From contig CAVTIH010000002.1 in the NCBI GenBank assembly GCA_963734815.1, positions 1,849,294 through 1,913,293 on the forward strand: DNA of 64,000 bases, in the 5' to 3' direction. This document shows positions 51,295 through 59,783 of this stretch, piece by piece. Under the pieces are notes generated by a model. The model saw nothing but the letters and a program-made list of their open reading frames with translations. It searched no databases and was not told where the DNA came from. The position numbers and the translations under genes are program-made. Source of the DNA: Palsa-744 sp963734815 (GTDB lineage: Bacteria > Actinomycetota > Thermoleophilia > Solirubrobacterales > Solirubrobacteraceae). Each line of letters starts with the position of its first letter. Positions within the stretch are counted from its first letter, which is position 1.

Positions 51295-51720
51295 TCAGCC
51301 TCTCATTGAGGCGCCGACCTTTAGCGCGATGACGACGAAGCGGCGTAGGGTGTGGTGATAAAAGAGGAGGTCCAAGGAAAATTTTTGGTCGCCGATGAGC
51401 AGCGAGTGCTGGCGTCCGTAGAACGTTCGTCAGGGCGTAGCCTTGGCGCTCGTGTAGGCGTAGACCGATCTGGCCCTTGAGGTGGCGGGCCGCCCAGCGG
51501 TTCTGCGCGGCGTTGGTGGCGTACCAGGCGTAGAGGGCGGGGCCCTCGCCGAAGGCGTCGATCAGCACCTGGTGGTGGAACCAGCCGATTTGTGCAGACA
51601 GCGTCTGCATTTTCTCGCGCTCGGGCACAGCGCCGCGAAGCGGCGCATGTAGAAGAGGTTGCGCCCGGGAAAACGCGCCCACCATGTCCGCCGAGCCGCC
51701 GTAAGACGTCCGTCACGCGC
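51295..51720 (-). pseudogene. Remnant of a DUF1016 (YhcG-like) PD-(D/E)XK nuclease
   Basis: Three consecutive pieces of this nuclease family can be read. FPGRNLFYMRRFAALCP lies at ~51670-51620. After a frameshift comes EKMQTLSAQIGWFHHQVLI and WAARHLKGQIGLRLHERQGY. After a deletion and another frame change comes YGRQHSLLIGDQKFSLDLLF (20 residues) and RRFVVIALKVG before TGA at 51297-51295. In the final core the usual acidic residue before LK is Ala. N-terminal and middle segments are missing. It is dead, lying just outside the mobile element's left end. Confidence 0.65.
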
Positions 51721-51815
51721 GGCGCGTCTTGGGAGTCGGCCAGAGCCTCATGATGGGTCCTCGTGAAGTGATCCAGGCTGGACGCGTGGTCGTGTTCCCG
51801 TGATGGGATGGAAGG

Positions 51816-52013
51816 ATGAACACGATCATGAAGCGACGCAGGCACTCACCGGAGCAAGCGGTCAGGAAGAGCAGGGAGGGTGAGCGGCTGTTGAACGAGG
51901 GCGGCGAGCTGGTCGATGTGTTGCGCCATCTCGAGGTCAGCGAGGCGACGTGGAACCGCTGGAGGGCGCAGTACGGCGGCACGCCACATGGGCTTCTTAG
52001 CGTGCCGTCGTAG
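51816..52013 (+). pseudogene. Truncated IS3-family OrfA (transposase N-terminus)
   Basis: 65 codons. MKRRRHSPEQAVRKSREGER and VDVLRHLEVSEATWNRWRAQYGG are the helix-turn-helix N-terminus of IS3/IS407-type OrfA. After the conserved QYGG the sequence becomes unrelated and stops at 52013, six bases before the tRNA fragment. The remaining OrfA and OrfB are absent, so the copy is truncated, perhaps by integration of the element at 52019. Confidence 0.75.
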
Positions 52014-52018
52014 GCTTA

Positions 52019-52060
<42 letters not shown>

Positions 52061-52205
52061 ATCGCAGAGGGTAGGTCGGGTACGGTGGGGATACCCGTGT
52101 TTATTGGGGTTGTGGGTGGTTCGCTCGGACCGGTTTCGCTCAAATTGGAACAACGAATGGAACAATGACGTTGAGGCTCGCCGCCGTGCCGCCGGAGCAG
52201 CGGTG

Positions 52206-52922
52206 TCATGAACGGGAGAAGTCGCGCTCCTCCCATTCGACCGGGAAGCCCGCAGCTTCGATGGCGCTCAAGATGGATGCCCGGTCGGCGCTCCAGGGTC
52301 CGAAATACCAGCGCAGTCGGCCGGGTGCAGTCAGAAAATAGGACGGCGGCCCGTGTAGCGGACGAATGCCGATCGCTGGCGCGCGAAGTCGCCCGCGCGC
52401 TGGGTATACAGCCTCGACCTCCGACGGGCTCAGTGCAAGTGGCTCCACGCCGCATGTCCACTGAGTCAGAGCTTCCGGGCGCAGCCGCAGGATCAGCGTG
52501 GAATCGACGATTGCGAGCACGGCCAAGGGGTTGGTCGAGCTGATCCGCCCGAACGGCGTTGGCACGTCGGCGGCTCCGGTCCACCGTGTAGCGCCATCGC
52601 CCACGGCAGGTATTTCAGTAGCGCCAGAGGGCGTCAGTGTCTGGCCCGTTCGGTGATCTTTGCGGTTTGCCGGGTCATGGAGTCGACGCCCGTTCCGAAG
52701 TCGCCATCGCCACATGATTGGAGTGGCGACCAGCGCCCAGATTGCGATCGCCAAGCCGAAGTCCGACTTCTGCCCGATGTAAAGAGCGAGCCCGAGCGGA
52801 ACCGCGACGCACACGCCGATCGCGTTCCAAACGAGAAAGCGTCGTGGAACGGTCGGGGCATGGGCCGGCGTGATGCGGTGGTCTCTGTCGGCCATCAGAA
52901 CTAGCGTCGGCCGATCTTGCAT
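52206..52922 (-). CDS. Two-helix membrane protein with PH-like tail
   Basis: About 238 residues (229 if ATG 52895 is used). TM1 is FLVWNAIGVCVAVPLGLALYIG and TM2 is FGLAIAIWALVATPIMW. A charged cytoplasmic region and a beta-rich C-terminal domain (VDSTLILRLRPEALTQW, LRWYFGPWSADRASILSAIE) follow, resembling bacterial PH-like domains. It is divergent from the gene at 52970 and the first gene inside the element's left end. The function is unknown. Confidence 0.6.
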   Translation of the reverse strand: MQDRPTLVLMADRDHRITPAHAPTVPRRFLVWNAIGVCVAVPLGLALYIGQKSDFGLAIAIWALVATPIMWRWRLRNGRRLHDPANRKDHRTGQTLTPSGATEIPAVGDGATRWTGAADVPTPFGRISSTNPLAVLAIVDSTLILRLRPEALTQWTCGVEPLALSPSEVEAVYPARGRLRAPAIGIRPLHGPPSYFLTAPGRLRWYFGPWSADRASILSAIEAAGFPVEWEERDFSRS

Positions 52923-52969
52923 GCACCTGTAGAGCTGTGACCAGCGCCCTCGGCGGTTACGCTTGCGGG

Positions 52970-53269
52970 ATGGAGTTGGAGGAGTGGCATCGCTGGTGGA
53001 AGACGAGCGGCGCTCGAGAGCTACGCATGCTTCTGATGGCGTCCTGGGATCCCATCGGGGCCAACGGGATTGCGGAGGCATCTGATGAGTACGACACATA
53101 CTTGGGTCCATTGGCAGAGAAGCTCCGTAAAGGAGCCGACGCGCGCACGGTCTGTGAATACCTTGCCGACATCCAGACCCAGCGCATGGATCTGCCAGCG
53201 ACGCCCGATCAACTCGCCGACGTCGGCGAGCGAGTAATCGGCTGGTACGCCGCCGAGATGCAACACTGA
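52970..53269 (+). CDS. Small acidic protein with WDPIG/DEYD motif
   Basis: 99 residues (110 if 52937 is the start). MELEEWHRWWKTSG, LLMASWDPIGANG, ASDEYDTYLGPLAEKL, then a helical C-terminus. The WDP-IG and DEYD combination is found in small proteins similar to DUF1871, some of which act as immunity-like partners in bacterial competition loci. No toxin partner is adjacent. There is no ribosome site, so it may be leaderless. The function is unknown. Confidence 0.6.
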   Translation: MELEEWHRWWKTSGARELRMLLMASWDPIGANGIAEASDEYDTYLGPLAEKLRKGADARTVCEYLADIQTQRMDLPATPDQLADVGERVIGWYAAEMQH

Positions 53270-53369
53270 ACTGACTTCCCCATCGCCTCGACGAGGAACG
53301 CCTGCTTCGACCAGAAACGGGTGTGGAGAAGCCCGCACTTAGTCGAGGGTAATAGCCCTTGAGTACTCT

Positions 53370-53723
53370 TCAAGCATCAAACAGAGCGCCCGACCAGCGG
53401 ACGGCGCTCTCTGCCACCGCCAGAGCAGCAACGCGATCCAGTGCAGTCGGCTCGTCATAGCGGAGATCGGCCGCCCAGGGCGTGAGCCACTCCGTGTTCA
53501 TGAGCTCCGCTGGCAGCTCGGTCCCGGACTCTCGGACCAGCGCTACGAGAAACTCAAGGTCGTGGGTGTGCGGTAGTTCTACCCCCGCAAGCACGAGCGC
53601 GACCTTCAGCGCCTTCTCGACCGCCTGCTGCGCATGGAATCCAATGATGCTGTCGTCGACCTCGATGTCGTCGACGAGCTTTTGGCAGACATGGAGATCG
53701 CCCGCCGCCCGGCGTTGAAGCAT
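53370..53723 (-). CDS. HEPN-domain protein (toxin of MNT-HEPN pair)
   Basis: About 117 residues. A HEPN helical bundle has VDDSIIGFHAQQAVEKALKV (20 residues) and GVELPHTHDLEFLV, and ends DLRYDEPTALDRVAA. HEPN partners of MNT nucleotidyltransferases are RNases or toxins neutralised by AMPylation. Met at 53723 is chosen because it lies just after the MNT stop at 53743; a longer frame to 53834 would overlap it by ~90 bases. It is the third gene of an integrase-led operon. Confidence 0.8.
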   Translation of the reverse strand: MLQRRAAGDLHVCQKLVDDIEVDDSIIGFHAQQAVEKALKVALVLAGVELPHTHDLEFLVALVRESGTELPAELMNTEWLTPWAADLRYDEPTALDRVAALAVAESAVRWSGALFDA

Positions 53724-53742
53724 CTCGGCGTACTCGACCTGC

Positions 53743-54069
53743 TCAGGACTCAGCGACAACGCGGCCCTCGCGGAGAGCTCGGTGAACCATCGTGCCGGGC
53801 ACCTTCGCTCGCCGTCCGGCAAGCGCCGCGTCAAGAACGATTACGTCCACCGGAGCACCGAAGTCCCGCAGGACACGACGAAGCCTGATCTCCTCCGTGA
53901 GGCGGTTCTCCACCTTGTCCTCGATGACCAAGAAGTCGAAGTCGCTTCGATCGTCGCCGTCGCCACGAGCACGGGAGCCAAACAGGATCACCTTGGCGGG
54001 CGCAGGTGCCGCATCGATAAGAGCCCGGCCGGCGCGCTCGATCATCTCTGCCGCCGCAACTGCGTTCAT
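53743..54069 (-). CDS. MNT-domain nucleotidyltransferase (antitoxin of MNT-HEPN pair)
   Basis: 108 residues. The catalytic pattern GS-X10-DxD is intact (GSRARG at ~32-37, DFDFLVI at ~44-50), with a third Asp in APVDVIVLD. These minimal nucleotidyltransferases AMPylate and silence the adjacent HEPN toxin (type VII systems). The ATG overlaps the integrase stop (ATGA), an unusual translational coupling that ties antitoxin synthesis to integrase synthesis. Confidence 0.85.
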   Translation of the reverse strand: MNAVAAAEMIERAGRALIDAAPAPAKVILFGSRARGDGDDRSDFDFLVIEDKVENRLTEEIRLRRVLRDFGAPVDVIVLDAALAGRRAKVPGTMVHRALREGRVVAES

Positions 54070-55250
54070 TGCTGCCTCTCCCCGACAGGAATCTCATCGT
54101 GATTACCGGGCGACCGTGTGCTGAAGGCCCGCTCGACCAGCTGCGCTCCGTTGGTCGGGTCGGGGGCGTAGTGGCGGTAGATCTCGGTCGTCTTGGCGTC
54201 GGCGTGACCCATCCACTCCTGGATCGCGCGCAGCGGCGCGCCGGCGGCGGCCATCTGCGTGCCGAACGTGTGGCGCAGCTCGTGGAACGTGATCTCGCGC
54301 ACATCCGCCCGGGAGATTGCCTCGCGGAAGCGCTTTCGCATCTTCGACGGGTCGAGCACGTTGCCGGTGTGGGGATGGCAGAAGACGAGATCGTTGTCTG
54401 TGCGGTAGGCCGAGCGCTGGGAGTGAAGCTCGAGCTCTCGTGCCAGACGGTCGGCCATCGGCACCGAGCGTCCCTCATGTGACTTAGGGCTGTCGAACTT
54501 CCCGCGGGTGAAGTTGTCGGCCACTCGCACCCGGCTCGCCAGCCAATCGACGTCCATCCACTTCAGCGCGAGCAGCTCGCCCTGACGCAGCCCGGTCAAG
54601 GCGGCGGCCAGGTAGAGCGGTCGCTCGACGGCGCCCAGCGAGTCGTCTGGGACCGCGTCTATGAGCTCGTCGAGCTCGCGGGGTTGCAGGTAGCGAATGC
54701 GTCGGTGCGGCGAGCGCGCCTTCTTGGGACGGTCTACGTGCGCGACCGGATTGGTCAGTACCCAGCCGCGCTTGAGCGAGAAGGCGAAGACGCCGTGCAG
54801 GAAGTTCAGCTGGTTCTGGACCGTCTTGCTCGACAGGCCGTCCGCGCGCTTGCGCTTGAGGTAGGAGGCGACCCTCGCCGGGTCGATCCTGTCGATCGGC
54901 GTATCGCCGAAGAATCCTTCGAGGTGTCCACGCAGGTAGCCGCGGTAGTCCTGGATCGTCGAGCGCTTGCGATCCATCACGTGCTCCAAATGATCGATGT
55001 AGAGCGCGCCGGCGTCGGCGAGAGTCTTACGCTCGGCGGTGGCGAGCACGAGGTCGTGGTCGATCCGCTTGCGAAGCTCGCGCTCAGCCTGAACCCGCGT
55101 CAGGCCGCTCGTGCCGCCCTGTGCGCGCTTGGGACCGATCTTGCGCTGGACTCGCCTCGTCCCGGCTCGCCAGGAGCCGTACCAGCTCTCCTTGCCCGTC
55201 TTGTCCTTGTACACGAAGAGACGACCGCTGCCGTAGGAGCGCTTAGCCAT
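54066..55250 (-). CDS. int: Tyrosine integrase of the mobile element
   Basis: 394 residues. An N-terminal arm-binding region (MAKRSYGSGRLFVYKDKTGK) and SAM-like domain (~70-160) are followed by the catalytic domain. It contains Arg in TGLRQGELLAL, HELRHTFG, MGHADAKTTEIYRHYAP with the nucleophile Tyr. It inserts the element into the tRNA-fMet 3' end. I chose the start at 55250 because a longer frame upstream reads through the excisionase region and lacks similarity. The gene order relaxase, excisionase, integrase, MNT, HEPN runs on one strand. Confidence 0.92.
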   Translation of the reverse strand: MAKRSYGSGRLFVYKDKTGKESWYGSWRAGTRRVQRKIGPKRAQGGTSGLTRVQAERELRKRIDHDLVLATAERKTLADAGALYIDHLEHVMDRKRSTIQDYRGYLRGHLEGFFGDTPIDRIDPARVASYLKRKRADGLSSKTVQNQLNFLHGVFAFSLKRGWVLTNPVAHVDRPKKARSPHRRIRYLQPRELDELIDAVPDDSLGAVERPLYLAAALTGLRQGELLALKWMDVDWLASRVRVADNFTRGKFDSPKSHEGRSVPMADRLARELELHSQRSAYRTDNDLVFCHPHTGNVLDPSKMRKRFREAISRADVREITFHELRHTFGTQMAAAGAPLRAIQEWMGHADAKTTEIYRHYAPDPTNGAQLVERAFSTRSPGNHDEIPVGERQQ

Positions 55251-55341
55251 GACCGCTCGATTGTAGGCGGCAGAGCGGCCGGCGAGCATCGGTGTCGAGA
55301 CCGGGCGAGACCGGGGATGCTGCGTGGGGCGTATGGGCAGG

Positions 55342-55575
55342 TCAGGCATCGATGTTGTCGGCCAGCCACTCCTCCAGCATTCGTTGGGTGAAGCGGATGT
55401 GGCGACCGACCCGTACGCATGGAAGGCGACGAGTCCGCACGGCTTCATATATCCAGCTCGTCCTCACCGAGAGCAGCCGGGCTGCCTCCTCCGGGCGCAG
55501 CAGTGGGTCTCGCAGCCTCGCATTCGATGGAGCGGGGACGGACGACTCGTTTGTCGACTTCGTGACGGGTGTCAT
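55342..55575 (-). CDS. Excisionase-like helix-turn-helix protein
   Basis: 77 residues. LLRPEEAARLLSVRTSWIYE, TRRLPCVRVGRHIRF and MLEEWLADNI match the MerR-like HTH_17 (excisionase) domain. GAAGGG precedes the ATG. It lies between the relaxase and integrase genes and probably directs excision or regulates int. Met at 55575 is the only start that gives a normal HTH_17-sized protein. Confidence 0.85.
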   Translation of the reverse strand: MTPVTKSTNESSVPAPSNARLRDPLLRPEEAARLLSVRTSWIYEAVRTRRLPCVRVGRHIRFTQRMLEEWLADNIDA

Positions 55576-55621
55576 GCTGTTCCCTTCGGAAGCTCTTGGT
55601 TTGTTTGTGCTGTCTCGGTTA

Positions 55622-55655
55622 ATGACCGTGAGCACGCCGGAGCGGCCAACGAGTT
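55622..55655 (+). repeat. 34-base box upstream of excisionase gene
   Basis: The block from ATGACCGTGAGC to GCGGCCAACGAGTT matches 58326-58359, upstream of the relaxase gene, at 28 of 34 positions. Both boxes stand a short distance before a start codon in the same orientation relative to the gene, suggesting a shared operator or promoter element. Confidence 0.6.
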
Positions 55656-55657
55656 GA

Positions 55658-58315
55658 TCAACGGCCGCCGCGAGCCGCGTCCCGCTCGGGTGAGCGATCG
55701 AGATTCCACGTGGTGCGAGTGAGCCAGCGCGCGAGACTTGGCGGGCGCATCCGCCCGAGATCGAATTCCGACCCCAAGCGCGGATCGGGTAGCTCCAGGT
55801 GTGCGAGGGAAGGTGTTTGGGCGCGGCTTTGACGCATCCTGTGGGCGAGCTGCATGACGCGTCGCTCGTCTTGGCCCTCGGCGCCGAGCTCGTCGCGGGC
55901 GAGAAACCACTCGGTGGCCTGACGGGCACGGCTGGCCTCGACATAGGCGGTCTCCTTGCTTGTTTGCCAGCCGCCGGTGAGCACGACGGAGCGCTCGACG
56001 GTGGCACCCTGCTGGCGGTAAACGTGCTGCGCGTAGCCGAGGCGCAGAGACTCCAGATCCTTGCCGGCGAGCCCCACCTGGCGACGGGAGCCGTCGAGCG
56101 TGAGGGTCAGGCCGCCTTGATCGTCGATGTGTGTGACCTGGCCGCGAGCGCCGTTCTCGACGCGGGCCTCTCCGGGCGGCCGGTGTTGGGCGATGAACGC
56201 GATCAGGTCGCCTTCGCGGAGACCGTAGTGCTGGCGAGGGAGGGAGATCTCGCGTGGGCCGAGTTCGCCGCGCTGGGCACGGAGGTGTTGGGCGCGGGCG
56301 TTGAGCCTGTCGATCTCTTGGTTGGAGGCGTCGGCGATCAGTGCGACCTGGCGGATGTCGTGGTGTTCGGTGAGAGAGGCCCAGCGTTGTACGGCGGACT
56401 CGGCGGCCTCGGCGCGGGTGTCCATGAAGTAGAGCTGTCCGCGGGCTTGGTAGTGCGCCATCGCGCGCTCGGGTTCCCCGGCACGCAACGCCGCCCAAGC
56501 TTTGCGCTCGTGAGGGTCGTGGGTGCGGTGGATGTCGGCGAGCTCGGCGACGGGCGCATGGTCGGCGATGCGGTCGAACATGCCGCCGGGGCCGATCGAT
56601 GGAAGCTGCTTGCCGTCACCAACGGCGATCAGCTTCGATCCTGAGCGCTCCACGAGCTCGGTGAGTGCGTCGAGGCGCTTGTGATCGACCATCCCAGCCT
56701 CGTCGAAGAACACCGTCGTGTCCCGACCGACGCGCACGGTGCCTGTGGTCGCGCGCGCGACCAGTGCGTCCAGGGTGAGCGTGCGTTCGGCGAGCGCCGG
56801 GCTGTCTGTGCCGAGTCGCTCCGCGGTTGAGCCCGATACGGCAACTCCGATCGTGTCGCGGCCGGCGAGCTGCTCTGCGCGTGCGGCCGTGTCGATCACT
56901 ACACCCTTGCCGGTCCCGGCGGGGCGCACGAGAACCGCGACCTGCTCAGGCCCCGTCACCGTACGCAGCGCCTGGTCCTGCTCCGGGCTCAGGTGTCCGG
57001 CGATCCGCTCGGCGACCTCCCGTGTGGCCTGGGTTCTGGCGGCGTCGCCCACATCCCGCCCGGCGGGCTGGGCAAGTACGGTGATTCGTCGCTCGATCGC
57101 CTGCTCTTGGGCGCGAACGGCGAGAGTAGTCATCCGTCCGCCTTCCAAGCTGAGTGCCCGCCGGTCACGCACCATTCCCCGCGCGATCCCGAGCGCCTCA
57201 TCCGGTGACATCTCCCCGGCTGTCTGCTCCAGTACGACGCTGCGCAGATCGCGCTCCTGAAAGACGGCGTGCTTCTCGGTCAGCCCCGCCTCCACGCGGT
57301 CCTCGACCGAACGATCAGGCCGGCCGCGTTCGGGGCCGGCGAGCAGCCGCAGCGCCTCGTCGGGGCCGAACCCGTAGCGGCCGCCGGTCTCCGTCCAGAC
57401 ACGTTGTAGGTCGTTTCGGGTGGTGAGGGTCTTGGCGCGGCGGTTCTCGAGCGCCAGCTCGCGCAGCTCCCCGCGCTCAGGCGCACGGCCGTGTCGGGCG
57501 CGGAACCGCTCCGCCGCCTTGGCGACCTCACGGCTACGTCCGGAGAACGCCTCGCACAACTCTTTCGGGACTCCGGCGATCTCGAAGTAGCGGCCGTCCT
57601 TTCCTGTCGCCTGCTCGATCCCGTAGCCCTCACGTGTCAGCTCGTCGGCGAGCGCCGAGCGGTAGAACGCACCCAGCTCACGCGCGCTACGAAAGACCGG
57701 CCGTGAGGCAATCGCGACGAACCGCCCGTCCTCGCGCACAGCGCCGGTAACCACGACGTGGCTATGCAGCTGCGGGTCCGGAGCCTGCGCGCCCGAGACG
57801 CCTCTAGCGGTCGTGTGCCGGTACTCCGCCGCGATCACGTCCCGCGCGGGCTCCTCGACGACCTCACCGCCATAACGACGCCGCACGAGCGGCACCCGCT
57901 CACGCATGTAAAGGATCGTCTGCTCGACCGCCCGCCCGTGCGCCGCCTCGATCCGCTCCCGCTGCCACGGGTCACCCAACAACGCCCACACAGCAGACAC
58001 GGACTTCGGGGCGCTGAATGTCACGTCGATTCCGCCGCCGCGGCCACCGCCAGCGCCTTCCCGACGAAGCCACCGGCCGGTGTCAGGGTGGCGGCCCTCC
58101 ATCAGCGCGATGAAGTCCATACCATCCACCGGCTCGCCTGTCGTGATCCCCAGGCGGCCAAGCGTCTCCTCGTCGGCGAGCCAGCGACCCGGGGCCTGCG
58201 CCATGTCCCCATCCGGGGTCAGGTAGTAGTCCCCACGCTCGGGCTCGACCGTCTTGCCCTCTAGGTAGCGGGAGTACCCGCTACCCCGGGACGCACCTAT
58301 GCTCGCCGCGGTCAT
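55658..58315 (-). CDS. MobF-family relaxase-helicase (TrwC/TraI-like)
   Basis: 885 residues. The N-terminal TrwC relaxase domain (~1-300) has GSGYSRYLEG, DYYLTPDGD, DVTFSAPKSVSAVWAL and the metal-binding histidines in PQLHSHVVV. A TraI-type helicase follows with Walker A RPAGTGKGV (~480-490), Walker B FFDEAGMVD and late motifs YAQHVYRQQGAT and EASRA. It nicks oriT and unwinds DNA for transfer. The start at 58315 is followed by a family-typical N-terminus (MTAASIGAS). An inverted repeat overlaps the start codon, suggesting autorepression. Confidence 0.92.
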   Translation of the reverse strand: MTAASIGASRGSGYSRYLEGKTVEPERGDYYLTPDGDMAQAPGRWLADEETLGRLGITTGEPVDGMDFIALMEGRHPDTGRWLRREGAGGGRGGGIDVTFSAPKSVSAVWALLGDPWQRERIEAAHGRAVEQTILYMRERVPLVRRRYGGEVVEEPARDVIAAEYRHTTARGVSGAQAPDPQLHSHVVVTGAVREDGRFVAIASRPVFRSARELGAFYRSALADELTREGYGIEQATGKDGRYFEIAGVPKELCEAFSGRSREVAKAAERFRARHGRAPERGELRELALENRRAKTLTTRNDLQRVWTETGGRYGFGPDEALRLLAGPERGRPDRSVEDRVEAGLTEKHAVFQERDLRSVVLEQTAGEMSPDEALGIARGMVRDRRALSLEGGRMTTLAVRAQEQAIERRITVLAQPAGRDVGDAARTQATREVAERIAGHLSPEQDQALRTVTGPEQVAVLVRPAGTGKGVVIDTAARAEQLAGRDTIGVAVSGSTAERLGTDSPALAERTLTLDALVARATTGTVRVGRDTTVFFDEAGMVDHKRLDALTELVERSGSKLIAVGDGKQLPSIGPGGMFDRIADHAPVAELADIHRTHDPHERKAWAALRAGEPERAMAHYQARGQLYFMDTRAEAAESAVQRWASLTEHHDIRQVALIADASNQEIDRLNARAQHLRAQRGELGPREISLPRQHYGLREGDLIAFIAQHRPPGEARVENGARGQVTHIDDQGGLTLTLDGSRRQVGLAGKDLESLRLGYAQHVYRQQGATVERSVVLTGGWQTSKETAYVEASRARQATEWFLARDELGAEGQDERRVMQLAHRMRQSRAQTPSLAHLELPDPRLGSEFDLGRMRPPSLARWLTRTTWNLDRSPERDAARGGR
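58264..58285. repeat. Perfect 9-bp inverted repeat inside relaxase 5' end
   Basis: GGTAGCGGG (58264-58272), AGTA, CCCGCTACC (58277-58285) form a perfect hairpin within codons of the GSGYSRYLE segment, about 30 bases into the gene. It could act in translation control or as part of a nick-site region. Confidence 0.55.
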
Positions 58316-58331
58316 CACATAGGTGATGACC
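58310..58331. promoter_or_regulatory. Perfect 9-bp inverted repeat over relaxase start
   Basis: GGTCATCAC (58310-58318) and GTGATGACC (58323-58331) are exact inverted copies with a 4-base spacer and contain the relaxase start codon. The position fits an autoregulatory operator or an oriT-proximal relaxase recognition hairpin. Confidence 0.65.
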
Positions 58332-58359
58332 GCGAAGCGGCCGGACCGGCCAACGAGTT
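58326..58359 (+). repeat. 34-base box upstream of relaxase gene
   Basis: Partner of the box at 55622-55655 (28 of 34 identical). It includes the palindrome GGCCGG-A-CCGGCC. It lies immediately before the relaxase start, overlapping the inverted repeat at 58310-58331. Confidence 0.6.
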
Positions 58360-58664
58360 TGCACAGCGCGCGCACGGCGCCAGCATCCTTGTGCATCTTG
58401 TCTGTGCTGGCCGTTGGAGCAAAGCGATCGGCAGTCGCGCCCGCCTTCAGGAGATGGGCTCCGTGGCGGGCGCCGGGAGGAGGCTGGTGGATCGGGTGTG
58501 GGCTCGCGTCTGGCGAGCTCCGCTGAGCCCCTGCTCGGGCCGTTTGAAGGACTCGACCTGACGGGCATCGACTGGCTCATCAGGCTACTGGTGGACCCCG
58601 GCTGAAGTTGGGTAGTTCCTGAGACACGAAAGGAGTACGTGAGTCTCAGGTGCCCCGCTCTACT
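58360..58664. other. Intergenic: relaxase upstream region, possible oriT
   Basis: No gene is convincing here. It contains an 8-bp inverted repeat CCTGAGAC...GTCTCAGG (58618-58625, 58643-58650) after the end of the gene at 58665, which may be its terminator. MobF elements often carry oriT beside the relaxase gene, so this is the place to look for a nick site. Confidence 0.4.
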
Positions 58665-59783
58665 TCAAGCAGCAACCGGCAGCTCGGCGCGTGCGTCGAA
58701 GTGCTGCTGCAGGTTGGCAACCAGCCGGGCTAGCGTGTTGCCGCAGGTGTGCTCGTCCAACATGACGCGAATCCAGCGGGGAGTGATCTCTAGCCGCAGA
58801 GGATGCCCGACGTGAAGATCGACGGCGTTGGCCTCCCACTGTTTGCTCGCAACTTCGCGCGGTACTGCCCACAGTCGAAATGGCGCGCGGCAGGAGAACA
58901 GGCCGTCGAGGAAGAGCTCGAGGTCAGGGATGTGGCGCTGCAGCTCGAGGGTCGCTACATCCCCGTTGATTTGGAGACCGACGGAATCGCATGGATTGGT
59001 TGTCAGGCGGTACCGATCCTCCAACGCGCCGATGTATTGCTCGTAGCGACGCGCAGTGCGCCATAGCACGCCGGCGATCAGCTCAAAGGATGTGCCCTGC
59101 GAGACCACCTTGCCCTGGAAGTCGGTGGCGAGCTGCGCGCGACGTTTGCCATCGACGATCGTGGATCCGACGGCGGTCAGTGAGGCGTTGGAGGCGTAGC
59201 GCTCGTTGTTGCTGACCAGCGCCAAGAGCTCCTCCGGTTCGTCGCCCTCCAGCTGCATACGCCACCGTCGAGCGGGGTCACCGTCTGCTGGCACGAGCCG
59301 ATCGGAGTTGAACGAGGATCTGAGCCATGTACGAGTGCCCTCGAACTCACGCAGAAGGTGTGCGGGCATCCAGGCGGAGTCGATACGGTGATCCGGAATG
59401 AGCCGTGTCTTGACGAGACTCTCCACGGTCCCGGCGTGAGCGGTGGAATGCAGCTGCCAGAAACGGGCATTGGCGGTGTCGAAGAAGAACACGTCCTCGA
59501 TACCAAGGAGTGCCCACAAGTCGTCGTCCAGTGATTGCAGGTCGAGACCGGCTCGCTCAGCGAAGCTGCTCAGGAGCGCGCCACAACCCTCTGTGGAGCG
59601 CTCGGGCGGATGGGCCTCGAGCAGCCGCGACTTCATTCGACCTGCACGCAGCCGACCACCGAACGCGGCCTCTGCTGCGGGCTCCGCGTTGAGTGCTGCG
59701 GTCATCGTCGCGATGAAGTCTGATCGATCCATTCCTATGCCCATTATTGTCGTGCTTCGGTCATTCGTCCGGGACACCTTCAT
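58665..59783 (-). CDS. 372-residue protein of unknown function in restriction operon
   Basis: No known domain is recognised. The protein looks soluble and mixed alpha/beta, with no Walker motif, signal peptide or TM. Notable segments are DDDLWALLGIEDVFFFDTAN (~86-105), GDEPEELLALVSNNERYASN (~178-197), GVLWRTARRYEQYIGALEDR, and a C-terminal PRWIRVMLDEHTCGNTLARL. The start overlaps the end of the PD-(D/E)XK gene by 23 bases, and GGAG lies ~9 bases upstream of ATG 59783, so it is co-translated with it. Alternative starts are 59744 and 59732. Its position suggests a role in an hsdR-linked defence module. Confidence 0.7.
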   Translation of the reverse strand: MKVSRTNDRSTTIMGIGMDRSDFIATMTAALNAEPAAEAAFGGRLRAGRMKSRLLEAHPPERSTEGCGALLSSFAERAGLDLQSLDDDLWALLGIEDVFFFDTANARFWQLHSTAHAGTVESLVKTRLIPDHRIDSAWMPAHLLREFEGTRTWLRSSFNSDRLVPADGDPARRWRMQLEGDEPEELLALVSNNERYASNASLTAVGSTIVDGKRRAQLATDFQGKVVSQGTSFELIAGVLWRTARRYEQYIGALEDRYRLTTNPCDSVGLQINGDVATLELQRHIPDLELFLDGLFSCRAPFRLWAVPREVASKQWEANAVDLHVGHPLRLEITPRWIRVMLDEHTCGNTLARLVANLQQHFDARAELPVAA

